Shown here piece after piece: positions 17,548-25,551 of a stretch of 64,000 nucleotides of DNA (its first letter is position 1; the number at the start of each line of letters is the position of its first letter). The notes beneath the pieces are model-generated. The model was not told where the DNA came from and did not search any database. It was given only the letters and a program-made list of their open reading frames with translations. The translations under genes and the position numbers were made by a program. Source of the stretch: Streptomyces finlayi (GTDB lineage Bacteria > Actinomycetota > Actinomycetes > Streptomycetales > Streptomycetaceae); the NCBI RefSeq assembly GCF_014216315.1, contig NZ_CP045702.1, positions 1,302,001 through 1,366,000 of the forward strand, written 5' to 3'.

Positions 17548-17805
17548 ACGCCCCCCAGCGTCCAGCGGTGTCCGCATCATGGCACGCGGAGATCCTCCCT
17601 GTGGACCCTGTTCACCTTTGGCCCGCCCGGGGCCCCTCACCCGCGCGGACCGGCTCCGCTCGCGCCGCCCGGCCGCGCGTTCCACGATCGGGGCTCGGTT
17701 ACCGAGGGAGACACCGGCCGTGGACCGACAGGACTGGCACGGACGGCAGCGGACGGACCATCACCGCCAGGAGCAACCGCCGCACCGGACACGTGTGGAC
17801 GTCGG

Positions 17806-18159
17806 TCAGCGCTCCTCGGTCAGCTGCTCGTCCAGCTCGTCGAAGAGCAGCCGCTCGTGGTCGATCTGGCCGGTGCGGTAGGCCGAGCGGGCCACCAGAT
17901 GGGCGGCGACCGGGCCGGTCATCATCTGGAAGAAGACGACCAGGCCCAGGGTGGCCAGGTCCATGCCGACGCCCAGCCGCAGCCCGACCCCGATCAGGAC
18001 GAGGAGCAGGCCGAGGGTCTGCGGCTTCGTGGCGGCGTGGCTGCGCGACAGGACGTCGCGCAGCCGCAGCATGCCGATGACGCCGAGGAGGGAGGTGGCC
18101 GCGCCGATGAGGACGAGGAGGGCGCCGGCCGTGTCGGCGATCTGGTACCAGGGGCTCAC
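17806..18159 (-). CDS. mnhG: Mrp Na+/H+ antiporter subunit G
   Basis: A 117-residue membrane protein started at GTG 18157-18159, overlapping the stop of subunit F (GTGA). It has three hydrophobic segments (TAGALLVLIGAATSLLGVIG, TLGLLLVLIGVGLRLG, TLGLVVFFQMMTGPVAAHLV) with the MnhG-typical RLRDVLSRSHAATKPQTLG between the first two. The acidic C-terminus (DELDEQLTEER) is cytoplasmic. It is the last gene of the operon and a small subunit of the multi-protein monovalent cation/proton antiporter. Confidence 0.9.
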   Translation of the reverse strand: MSPWYQIADTAGALLVLIGAATSLLGVIGMLRLRDVLSRSHAATKPQTLGLLLVLIGVGLRLGVGMDLATLGLVVFFQMMTGPVAAHLVARSAYRTGQIDHERLLFDELDEQLTEER

Positions 18160-18497
18160 TCGGCTCCCTCCTTCGTTCCGGTGGCGGCCGGGGGCGGCGG
18201 GTTCGCGCGGGACTGCGGCCGGTCGCGTACGGCGATGAAGCGGGCGATGCCCACCGAGCCGGTGAAACCGAGGAACGCCAGCACCATCATGATCGGGAAG
18301 TAGTAGGGGTCCCTGGAGAAGGCGGACTTGGCTCCGAGTCCCGCGATGATCAGGGCCGCGCACACGTCCAGCGCGATGGCCCGGTCGAGCATGGAGGGGC
18401 CGCGCCGGATGCGGATCAGGAGCAGCGCCCCGGCGACGACGATCATCACCACGGCGGCGGTCAGCACGATCCGGTCGAAGGTCTCGGGAGCACTCAT
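18156..18497 (-). CDS. mnhF: Mrp Na+/H+ antiporter subunit F
   Basis: A 113-residue protein with three predicted membrane segments (IVLTAAVVMIVVAGALLLIR, ALIIAGLGA, FPIMMVLAFLGFTGSVGIARF) and the subunit F signature RIRRGPSMLDRAIALDV. Start ATG 18495-18497 overlaps the stop of subunit E by 4 bp. The Pro-rich tail (SRANPPPPAATG) is not part of the conserved domain. Confidence 0.9.
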   Translation of the reverse strand: MSAPETFDRIVLTAAVVMIVVAGALLLIRIRRGPSMLDRAIALDVCAALIIAGLGAKSAFSRDPYYFPIMMVLAFLGFTGSVGIARFIAVRDRPQSRANPPPPAATGTKEGAE

Positions 18498-19123
18498 GCG
18501 GCACCTCTCCCCGGGCCGGTCCACGGGAGGTCGGGGGGCGGCTCGCCGACACGGGCGATCTCCTCGCGGGTGCCGAAGGCCCGTACCGTCAGCTTCTCCA
18601 TGCGCCACACGGACGTGCGCGCCGCGTCCAGAGCGGCGGGGCTGTCCGCGTCGAGCACATGCAGGAAGAGCGTGGCCGTCGAACGGCGTACCTCGACGAT
18701 GGATCCGCCCGGCACGTTGGACACGGCGACGGCGGTCGCGGCGAGCATGAGATCGCTGCGGCAGCGCAGCGGGACGCCGATGACGGCGCTCAGGTGGGAC
18801 CGTCGGTCGAAGATCTGACGGGTGACCCGCACACCCGAGGTGTACATGTCGTAGAGCAGGTACGTGGCGAGGCACAGGATGCCCCAGGGGCGCAGACGCA
18901 GTCCGAGGTCGACCCTCGGCAGGGGGAACGCCAGGCACACGGCCACCGACACGGCGAGGCCGGTGATGACGTTGGCCCAGGACAGCGTGGACCACAGCAG
19001 CACCCAGATGAGGGTGAGCCAGGCGATCAGCGGCAGATCGAGCACCCGGCGGCGTTCGCCTAACTCGCAGCTGAAGGGCGGGAGTTCCTTGTTGCGGAAG
19101 GAGAGGCTGAGTACCCGCTTCAC
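18494..19123 (-). CDS. mnhE: Mrp Na+/H+ antiporter subunit E (contains a TTA codon)
   Basis: A 209-residue protein started at GTG 19121-19123 inside the stop of subunit D. Two or three N-terminal membrane segments (LPLIAWLTLIWVLLWSTLSW, VITGLAVSVAVCLAFPL, LCLATYLLYDMYTSG) precede a cytoplasmic domain (VIGVPLRCRSDLMLAATAVAVSN) typical of MnhE. Codon 21, at 19061-19063, is TTA for Leu (CELGER). In Streptomyces TTA is read only by the bldA tRNA, so synthesis of this subunit may depend on bldA. The C-terminus is longer and more Pro-rich than usual. Confidence 0.9.
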   Translation of the reverse strand: MKRVLSLSFRNKELPPFSCELGERRRVLDLPLIAWLTLIWVLLWSTLSWANVITGLAVSVAVCLAFPLPRVDLGLRLRPWGILCLATYLLYDMYTSGVRVTRQIFDRRSHLSAVIGVPLRCRSDLMLAATAVAVSNVPGGSIVEVRRSTATLFLHVLDADSPAALDAARTSVWRMEKLTVRAFGTREEIARVGEPPPDLPWTGPGRGAA

Positions 19124-20769
19124 CGGCCGAGCACCTCCTCGACGTAGGGGGTCCGGGCGAGCATCTCGGCAGCCGCGCGGTCGGTGTACGAGGTCAGGGG
19201 ACCGGCGAACACGGTGAACGCCAGCCCGAGGGCCACCGCCGCCGTGGTGGCCCCCAGCATCGTGCGCGGCAGCCGGGTGGTGGTGGTGACCGCGTGTCCG
19301 TGCAGGGTGGCCGCCACCGCGCGGCCGGCCGGGTGGTAGTCGCGCACCACTTCGTCGCCGGTGCCCGGCATCCGGTCGGGGCCCGCGTCGGCGTCGTCGT
19401 CGGACGCGTCGTCGGACTCCAGGACCGTGCCGTCCGCGGCCTGCCCCGGCGGGGCGGCCCGCCAGAACGCCAGGTTCCAGACCTTCGCCATCACGTACAG
19501 CGTCAGCAGACTGGTGGCCACCGACCCGGCCACCAGGATCCAGGCCATGGCGCCTCCGTCGGCGACCCCGGCCCGCACGAGGCCCAGTTTTCCGATGAAC
19601 CCGGAGAGCGGCGGGATCCCGGCCAGATTCATCGCGGGTACGAAGAAGAGGACGGCGAGCACGGGGGCGGCCTTGGCGAGGCCGCCGATCCGGGTGAGTT
19701 CGGTGGTGCCCGTATGCCGCTCGATGAGCCCCGCGACGAGGAAGAGCGTCGTCTGCACGGTGATGTGGTGGGCGACGTAGACGACGGCGCCGCCGAGCGC
19801 CTCGCGGGTGGCGAGACCGACACCGAAGACCATGTAGCCGATGTGGCTGATGAGGGTGAAGGAGAGCACTCGCTTCAGGTCGGTCTGGGCGACGGCGCCC
19901 AGGATGCCGATGACCATGGACGCGAGCGCGGCGGTCATCAGCACGCCGCCCAGCCGGCCGCCCGGGAAGAGCAGCGTCTCCGTCCGCAGCATGCAGTAGA
20001 CGCCGACCTTCGTGAGGAGTCCGGCGAAGACGGCGGTGACGGGGGCCGGTGCGGTGGGGTAGGAGTCGGGCAGCCAGGCCGCGAGGGGGAACACCGCGGC
20101 CTTGACGCAGAAGACGACGAGCAGCGTGACGTGGATCAGGGTCTCCACGCCGAGGGGGAGTTCACCCAGCCGTACGGCGAGCTGGGCGAAGTTGGCGGTG
20201 CCCGCGGCCGCGTACGTCGCCGCGATGGCGATCAGGAACACCATCGAGGAGAACAGCGAGATGATCACGTAAGTGGATCCCGCGCGGATCCGCGGGCCCG
20301 TGCCGCCCAGGGTGAGCAGGACGAAGCTGGCCAGGAGCATGATCTCGAAGCCGACGTAGAGGTTGACGAGGTCGCCGGCGAGGAAGGTGCAGGAGACCCC
20401 TGCGACGAGAATGAGGTAGGCGGGGTGGAAGACGGCGACCGGGGTCTCCTCGTCCCGGTCGGCCATGCCCTGGCCGAGGGAGTGGACCAGCACGCAGAGC
20501 GTGACGGCCGAGGAGACGGTGAGCATCAGTCCGGACAGCCGGTCGGCGACCAGGGTGATGCCGAGCGGTGGGGCGAAGTCGCCGAGGTCGACGGAGAGCG
20601 GGCCGCCGCGGTCCGCGGCGATCATCAGGGCGACGGAGAGGGCGAGCACCGCGCTGAGCACGGTGACGCTGATGAAACGCTGGAAGCGTTTCAGACGGGT
20701 GCCGAAGGCGAGGCTGAGGCCGGTGGCGCAGAGCGGCAGCAGCACCGGCAGCGGGACGAGTGCGTTCAT
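19120..20769 (-). CDS. mnhD: Mrp Na+/H+ antiporter subunit D
   Basis: A 549-residue NuoM/N-like proton-conducting membrane subunit with about 14 hydrophobic segments. Conserved features of the proton-translocating quinone oxidoreductase domain are visible: LYVGFEIMLLASFVLLTLGG, the KAAVFPLAAWLPDSYPTAPAPVTAVFAGLLTKVGVY region with its key Lys and Pro residues, and LSGFIGKLGLVRAG. A Leu/Asp-rich insertion (ESDDASDDDADAGPD, about 440-460) interrupts the C-terminal part and is likely a cytoplasmic loop. It overlaps subunits C and E by 4 bp. Confidence 0.93.
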   Translation of the reverse strand: MNALVPLPVLLPLCATGLSLAFGTRLKRFQRFISVTVLSAVLALSVALMIAADRGGPLSVDLGDFAPPLGITLVADRLSGLMLTVSSAVTLCVLVHSLGQGMADRDEETPVAVFHPAYLILVAGVSCTFLAGDLVNLYVGFEIMLLASFVLLTLGGTGPRIRAGSTYVIISLFSSMVFLIAIAATYAAAGTANFAQLAVRLGELPLGVETLIHVTLLVVFCVKAAVFPLAAWLPDSYPTAPAPVTAVFAGLLTKVGVYCMLRTETLLFPGGRLGGVLMTAALASMVIGILGAVAQTDLKRVLSFTLISHIGYMVFGVGLATREALGGAVVYVAHHITVQTTLFLVAGLIERHTGTTELTRIGGLAKAAPVLAVLFFVPAMNLAGIPPLSGFIGKLGLVRAGVADGGAMAWILVAGSVATSLLTLYVMAKVWNLAFWRAAPPGQAADGTVLESDDASDDDADAGPDRMPGTGDEVVRDYHPAGRAVAATLHGHAVTTTTRLPRTMLGATTAAVALGLAFTVFAGPLTSYTDRAAAEMLARTPYVEEVLGR

Positions 20770-21377
20770 CCGGGGGCTCCTCGGTCGGGTTCTTCGGACG
20801 CGTCGCCCCGCTGCTCGGCCGCGTAGTCCTCCGGGTCCGCGCCCAGCACGTCGTGCCAGAGGTCGCCCGACGCGTCGCGGCCGCGGGCCTGGAGGGCACG
20901 GTCGGCGCGGAGCCGCTCGCTGAGACGGCGGTGTTCGTCCCGGTAGCGGGCGCGGTCGCCGCTGGTGGGCTCGGACCCGCTCCGGTACTCCGCGCGGAGT
21001 ACGGCCCGTTGCTCCATCACTTCGATGCGCAGGGCGATGCGCCGGTCCTCCAGGTCGTCGTGCACCTCGTCGGTGCCGGTCAGCTGGTGGCTGCGGTAGG
21101 CCATGGCCAGGAGGAACGCGGTCGTGGCGAGGGTGATGACGATGGCGGTGAGCGCGATCGCCTGCGGCAGCGGGTCGGTGACCCGGTGCAGGGGGACGCC
21201 GTAGAGGAGCGGCTCACGGCCGGCCGGTCCGCCGGCGGCCAGGATGAGCAGATTGATGCCGTTGCCGGCGATCACGGCGCCCAGCAGGATGCGGGTGAGG
21301 GGCCGGGTGAGCATCAGGATGCCGCCGACCGCGCAGAGCACCACGCCCGGGACGAGGAGCGAGAGGCTGACCGTCAC
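20766..21377 (-). CDS. mnhC: Mrp Na+/H+ antiporter subunit C with an extended charged tail
   Basis: A 203-residue protein started at GTG 21375-21377, overlapping the subunit A stop. The first about 120 residues are NuoK/MnhC-like: three membrane segments with GVVLCAVGGILMLTRPLTRILLGAVIAGNGINLLIL and DPLPQAIALTAIVITLATTAFLLAMAYR. The last about 80 residues are hydrophilic and highly charged (EVMEQRAVLRAEYRSGSE and onward), longer than the about 115-residue textbook subunit. This tail probably lies in the cytoplasm. Confidence 0.9.
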   Translation of the reverse strand: MTVSLSLLVPGVVLCAVGGILMLTRPLTRILLGAVIAGNGINLLILAAGGPAGREPLLYGVPLHRVTDPLPQAIALTAIVITLATTAFLLAMAYRSHQLTGTDEVHDDLEDRRIALRIEVMEQRAVLRAEYRSGSEPTSGDRARYRDEHRRLSERLRADRALQARGRDASGDLWHDVLGADPEDYAAEQRGDASEEPDRGAPG

Positions 21378-24274
21378 CGGCCGGCACCTCCCGCCGGGTT
21401 CCCGGCCTCGGTGGGGACACCCGCGGCCCGTTCGATCTGCCGGTCGATCTTGGCGCCGAGTGCGCGCACGATGTCCAGGACCACTCCGAGGACCAGCAGA
21501 TAGACCCCGGCGTCGAAGAGGACCGTCGAGCCGAGGTGGTAGTCCCCGAACACGGGCAGGTGCCCCTTGTGCGACCAGGCGAGCAGGACGGTGCCCTTGA
21601 CGAGTCCGAGCAGCGCGACGCCGGTGGTCAGGATCAGTCCCAGGCCGGTGAAGAGTCCCGGCTGCAGCGGCGCCGCCTCGGCCAGTTCGAACCGGCCGCC
21701 CGCCAGATAGCGGATGATCAGGGCGACTCCGGCGACGAGCCCGGCGACGAATCCGCCGCCCGGCATGTTCTCCGCGCAGAACAGCAGGTACACGGAGAGG
21801 ACCAGGATGGGGTGGAAGAGCAGCCGCGCCGTCACTTCCAGGACGACGGAGCGGTGTTCCGGCGCGAGGGTCTCGCCCGCCGCCAGCCAGCTCCGCTCGG
21901 GTGCCGATTCGTCCCCGTGCGGCAGTCCGGTCAGCCGGGAAGTGGTCAGGGACCAGGCGGTGCGCCCCCGTAGATCCTCCTGAGCCATCGGTCCCTCGCT
22001 GCGGCGGTGCCGGTAGATCAGGCTGGTCACGCCGATCGCCGCGGCGGCGAGCACCGCGGACTCCCCCATCGTGTCCCAGGACCGCAGGTCCACGAGGATG
22101 GTGGCCACCACGTCCTTGAGTCCGTGCCGTGCGGTCTCCTCGACCATCGCGGCGCCCGCCGGTTCCGCGGTGCGTGCCGCCGCCGCGACCCACACGACCA
22201 CGCCCACCGTGCCCGCCGCGGCCAGCGCGAGCGGGATGCGGGCGGCGCGCCGCCAGGCACTGACCGACTCCTCGAAGCGCACCGGCATCCTGCGCAGGAC
22301 GAGCACGAACACGACCATCGACACGGTCTCGACGCAGAACTGGGTGAGGGCCAGGTCGGGTGCTCCCTGGACGACGAACAGCAGGGCGGCCCCGTATCCG
22401 GTCAGCCCCGCCAGGACCACGCCCTTCATCCGGCGGCTGACCGTCAGACAGGACAGCCCGGCCGCGCACGTCAGCACCGCCACGGCGCCCTGGAGCGGGA
22501 CGTCCCACAGCCGGGGGCCCGCCACCCCGCGCCAGGGCCGGTCGGTCACGAGCACGGCCAGCTGTCCGGCCAGCAGCACCGCCAGGATGGTGGCCAGATA
22601 GCCGGTGAGCGAGCCGCGCTGGACGAAACCGGTGATCTGGAGGGCGAGGCGTTCCAGGCCGAGGAGGAGATGGCCGAAGACGCTGTCCGCTGTCGGCCAC
22701 GCGATCCGCCGGGAGATCCGGGTGACGGTGGAGCGCCCGGCGAAGAGCACCGCACCGCCCGCCCAGGCGAGCACCGACAGGAGCAGGGCGATGCCGAAGC
22801 CGTGCCAGAGGGAGAGGTGGTACGGATGTGCGGGCGCGGGGAACGTGTCCGCGTAGGCGGCGAACAGCCGGTCGGTCCAGCCGACGCCGGGCCCCAGTAC
22901 CAGGCCACAGACCGCCAGGAGGGCGGGAGGCGCGAGGAAGGCCTGGCCCACCCGGTGTACGGGGGTGTCAGGGACGCCGGGTTTACGGGCGAAGGCGCCC
23001 CACACGAACCGTACGGTGTACGCGGTGGTCAGCGCCGAACCCACGACCGTGGCGGCCAGGACCCACCGGTCCACGGGGTTCCCCTCCAGCAGCGCTTCGA
23101 AGGCCGCCTCCTTGGCCGCGAAGCCGAGGAACGGAGGAAGCGCGGCCATGGAGGCGGCCGCGAGCACGGCGACCGCGCACACGTGGGGCAGGGCCCGGCC
23201 GACGCCGGAGAGTCTTCGCAGGTCGCGGGTGCCGGCGGCATGGTCGACGATGCCGGTGACGAGGAACAGGGGCGCCTTGAACAGGGCGTGTCCCAGGATC
23301 ATGACAGCGGCGGCGAGGGCCGCGTCGCGGTTGCCCGCGCCGGCGAGGACGGTGAGGAAGCCGAGCTGGCTGACGGTTCCGTAGGCGAGGACCAGCTTGA
23401 GATCGTGCAGGCGCAGTGCGCGCCAGCCGCCGAGCAGCATGGTGGCGGCGCCGAGCACCAGGACGACGGGCCGCCAGACCGGCACGTCGGCGAAGGCAGG
23501 GGCGAGCCGTGCCACCAAATACACCCCGGCCTTGACCATCGCGGCGGCGTGCAGATAGGCGCTGACCGGTGTGGGCGCGGCCATCGCGTTCGGCAGCCAC
23601 AGGGAGAACGGCCAGATCGCGGACTTGGACAGGGCGCCGCACAGCACCAGGACCACGGCGACGGAGACGGCGGGCGTGGCCTCGGGCGGATCGGCCACGA
23701 TCGTGGAGATCCGGTAGGTGCCGGCCGTCTGACCGATGATCAGGAAGCCGACGAGCATCGCGAGGCCGCCGGACGCCGTCACGGTCAGTGCCTGGAGCGC
23801 CGAGCGGCGGTTGGACTTCCGCTCGCTGCCGTATCCGATCAGCAGGAACGAGAAGACCGTGGTCAGTTCCCAGAACACGTAGAGCGAGATCAGGTCGTCG
23901 GCGAGGACCAGGGCGAGCATGGCACCGGCGAAGGCCAGCAGGTTCCCGGCGAATCCGGCCAGGCCCGGGGCGTCGTCGTCGAAGTACGAGGCGCAGTAGA
24001 GCAGCACCAGCGTGCCGATGCCGGCCGCGAGCAGCACCATCAGTTCGGCGAGCGCGTCCAGACGCAGGGACACGGAGACGTCGTACGCCGGCATCCACTG
24101 CCACGACCAGCTGACCGGCTCCCCTGACGCCGCGCCCTCCCACCGGACCGCCGCCCAGACCGTGGCGGCGGCCGGGGGCACCGCGAGTACGAGGAAGGCA
24201 CGTCTGCCGAGACGGCGCACCAACGGGCCCGCACAGGCCGCCAGCACGAAGTGGCAGACGATGAGCGCGGTCAT
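21374..24274 (-). CDS. mnhA: Mrp Na+/H+ antiporter subunit A with fused MrpB-like domain
   Basis: The 966-residue first gene of the operon. Residues 1-about 500 are NuoL-like: LYVFWELTTVFSFLLIGYG, KSAIWPFSLWLPNAMAAPTPVSAYLHAAAMVKAGVYL and HALFKAPLFLVTGIVDH carry the conserved proton-path Lys, Glu and His residues. Residues about 540-800 hold the MrpA C-terminal part and MbhD/E-like segments (TQFCVETVSMVVFVLVLRRMP, MGESAVLAAAAIGVTSLIY). The last about 160 residues (LFHPILVLSVYLLFCAENMPGGGFVAGLVAG) are the MnhB domain, explaining why no separate mnhB exists. The complex exchanges Na+ for protons for pH and salt homeostasis. Confidence 0.93.
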   Translation of the reverse strand: MTALIVCHFVLAACAGPLVRRLGRRAFLVLAVPPAAATVWAAVRWEGAASGEPVSWSWQWMPAYDVSVSLRLDALAELMVLLAAGIGTLVLLYCASYFDDDAPGLAGFAGNLLAFAGAMLALVLADDLISLYVFWELTTVFSFLLIGYGSERKSNRRSALQALTVTASGGLAMLVGFLIIGQTAGTYRISTIVADPPEATPAVSVAVVLVLCGALSKSAIWPFSLWLPNAMAAPTPVSAYLHAAAMVKAGVYLVARLAPAFADVPVWRPVVLVLGAATMLLGGWRALRLHDLKLVLAYGTVSQLGFLTVLAGAGNRDAALAAAVMILGHALFKAPLFLVTGIVDHAAGTRDLRRLSGVGRALPHVCAVAVLAAASMAALPPFLGFAAKEAAFEALLEGNPVDRWVLAATVVGSALTTAYTVRFVWGAFARKPGVPDTPVHRVGQAFLAPPALLAVCGLVLGPGVGWTDRLFAAYADTFPAPAHPYHLSLWHGFGIALLLSVLAWAGGAVLFAGRSTVTRISRRIAWPTADSVFGHLLLGLERLALQITGFVQRGSLTGYLATILAVLLAGQLAVLVTDRPWRGVAGPRLWDVPLQGAVAVLTCAAGLSCLTVSRRMKGVVLAGLTGYGAALLFVVQGAPDLALTQFCVETVSMVVFVLVLRRMPVRFEESVSAWRRAARIPLALAAAGTVGVVVWVAAAARTAEPAGAAMVEETARHGLKDVVATILVDLRSWDTMGESAVLAAAAIGVTSLIYRHRRSEGPMAQEDLRGRTAWSLTTSRLTGLPHGDESAPERSWLAAGETLAPEHRSVVLEVTARLLFHPILVLSVYLLFCAENMPGGGFVAGLVAGVALIIRYLAGGRFELAEAAPLQPGLFTGLGLILTTGVALLGLVKGTVLLAWSHKGHLPVFGDYHLGSTVLFDAGVYLLVLGVVLDIVRALGAKIDRQIERAAGVPTEAGNPAGGAGR

Positions 24275-24429
24275 GAAGCGGGGGGCTGAGGAGCTTCCTG
24301 GACAAAGGGCACTGAGTACAGATATATCGCACCGTGCCGTTCACTCGGACGCCGCGCCGCGCCGCGCCCGGAGCGGTTCGGTTCCGCTTCCGGTTCCGCT
24401 TCCGGTGCCGCTCCGGTGCCTCCGCCGGT
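24275..24429. other. Upstream region of the Mrp operon with a short repeat
   Basis: The first about 50 bp upstream of mnhA include a low-GC stretch (ACAGATATATCG, about 24318-24329) where an operon promoter could lie. Next to it are imperfect repeats of GGTTCCGCTTCC (about 24378-24415). No strong SD is seen before the mnhA ATG. Confidence 0.35.
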
Positions 24430-24861
24430 TCAGATGTGGCGGGCGCAGTCGCCGCTGTGGTCGCAGTACGGCGCGTGCCCGGTCCTCCGGCAGCCGCAGA
24501 GCATCACCCGGGTCTCATGGCGGGGGCCCTGGGCGGTGACCACTTCGAGGTTCCCGCGCAGGTGGAGTACGCCGTCGGAGTGGAGGGAGACCCGGGTCGG
24601 CGCGTCGGGGACCTCGTCGGGGAGGCCGTCGGTGCGGTGGTACCGGAGGGCACCGCTGGGGCAGCGGTGGATGACCTCGGCGACCTCGTCGGCGGAGGCG
24701 TTACCGGGCACGATCCAGGGCTTGCGCCCCACCTCGAACACGGCGGGCAGGCCCCGGACGCACTCGGCCGCGTGCAGGCAGCGGTGGGCGTCGTAGCTGA
24801 CGGTGATGCCCTCACCGTCGTACGACCTGGCCGCAGGGGGCGGGGGCGGTTCACTGGTCAC
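24430..24861 (-). CDS. YjdI-like Fe-S protein with a CDGSH-type C-terminal domain
   Basis: A 143-residue two-domain iron-sulfur protein. Start GTG 24859-24861 follows an excellent AGGAGG six bases upstream. Residues about 15-65 match the mono-cluster YjdI/ferredoxin-like domain, with CLHAAEC and the distal CPSGAL. Residues about 80-143 resemble a CDGSH (mitoNEET-type 2Fe-2S) domain: Cys122, Cys124, Thr127, Pro131, Cys133 and Asp134 keep canonical spacing. However, the motif ends CDHSG instead of CDGSH, so His is at 135 rather than 137. A role in Fe-S or redox homeostasis is likely; partners are unknown. Confidence 0.8.
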   Translation of the reverse strand: MTSEPPPPPAARSYDGEGITVSYDAHRCLHAAECVRGLPAVFEVGRKPWIVPGNASADEVAEVIHRCPSGALRYHRTDGLPDEVPDAPTRVSLHSDGVLHLRGNLEVVTAQGPRHETRVMLCGCRRTGHAPYCDHSGDCARHI

Positions 24862-24944
24862 CGCTGGCCTCCTGGATCTGCTCGGCCGGATCCGCTCGGG
24901 GCTCCGTGCTCCGCACTTCCGTGCGGGCCCCTCCAGCGTCTCCC

Positions 24945-25132
24945 GAGTACACCGGCTTCGCCAACTGGCGTGTCACCGTGCCCCGGTTGCCCGAGGTGCG
25001 GGGCGTCGTGATGAGCGCGGGCAACCAGGCCGTCAAGGCGCTGCTCACCCCGATCACGGACGAGCTGCTGAAGGTCGGGATTCCGGGCGCGGCCCACGTG
25101 CTGGTGCAGCCGTACCGAGTGGTCGAGGACCA
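24945..25132 (+). pseudogene. Coding-like remnant of an unrecognised gene
   Basis: Between two minus-strand genes, one plus-strand frame shows about 60 consecutive codons of strongly Streptomyces-like composition (nearly every third base G or C), encoding for example FANWRVTVPRLPEVRGVVMS and VGIPGAAHVLVQPYRVVED. The open frame runs 24906-25208, but its first codons and the part after 25132 look non-coding. I see no SD or convincing start. I do not recognise the family. It is best read as the internal piece of a lost gene; a very short real gene is possible. Confidence 0.4.
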
Positions 25133-25149
25133 GGGGTGGCGGGGCGGGT

Positions 25150-25551
25150 TCAGTCGAGTGCCGCCACCCCGTCGAGTTCCACCATCGCCTGTTCGTCCCA
25201 GAGTCTGACGACGCCGATCACGGCCATGGCCGGGTAGTCGCGTCCTGCCGACCGCCGCCAGATCCGGCCCAGTTCGGACGCGTGCTCCCGGTAGTCGGCG
25301 ACATCCGTGGCGTACACGGTGACCCTCGCCAGCCCTGCCGGGGTGCCGCCCGCCGCGCGCAGGGCGGTGAGCAGGTTGCCGAGGGCCTGCTCGAACTGCT
25401 CGGGCAGGGTGTCCCCGACCACCTTCCCGGCCTCGTCGAGGGCGGTCTGGCCGGCGAGGAAGACCAGACGGCCGCCCGTGACGGTGACGGCGTGCGAGAA
25501 GCCCGTGGGCGGGGAGAGTTCGGCGGGGTTGATCCGGTTGACCGGGTTCAT
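25150..25551 (-). CDS. RidA-family enamine/imine deaminase
   Basis: A 133-residue RidA/YjgF/UK114-family protein, full length. Start ATG 25549-25551 overlaps the stop of the acyl-CoA dehydrogenase gene (ATGA). Family features: GFSHAVTVTGGRLVFLAGQTALD near the start, FEQALGNLLTALRAAGG, and VTVYATDVADY. The usual C-terminal active-site segment reads AMAVIGVVRLWDEQAMVELDGVA; at the canonical Arg105 position the RL dipeptide is retained. RidA proteins hydrolyse reactive enamines and imines to ketones plus ammonia. In this cluster the enamine formed from 2-aminobenzoyl-CoA would be a fitting substrate (inference). Confidence 0.85.
   Translation of the reverse strand: MNPVNRINPAELSPPTGFSHAVTVTGGRLVFLAGQTALDEAGKVVGDTLPEQFEQALGNLLTALRAAGGTPAGLARVTVYATDVADYREHASELGRIWRRSAGRDYPAMAVIGVVRLWDEQAMVELDGVAALD

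Noticed and set aside
22007..24127. 706-codon plus-strand frame opposite mnhA
   Set aside because: Shadow frame of a highly conserved membrane subunit; no start signal or domain.
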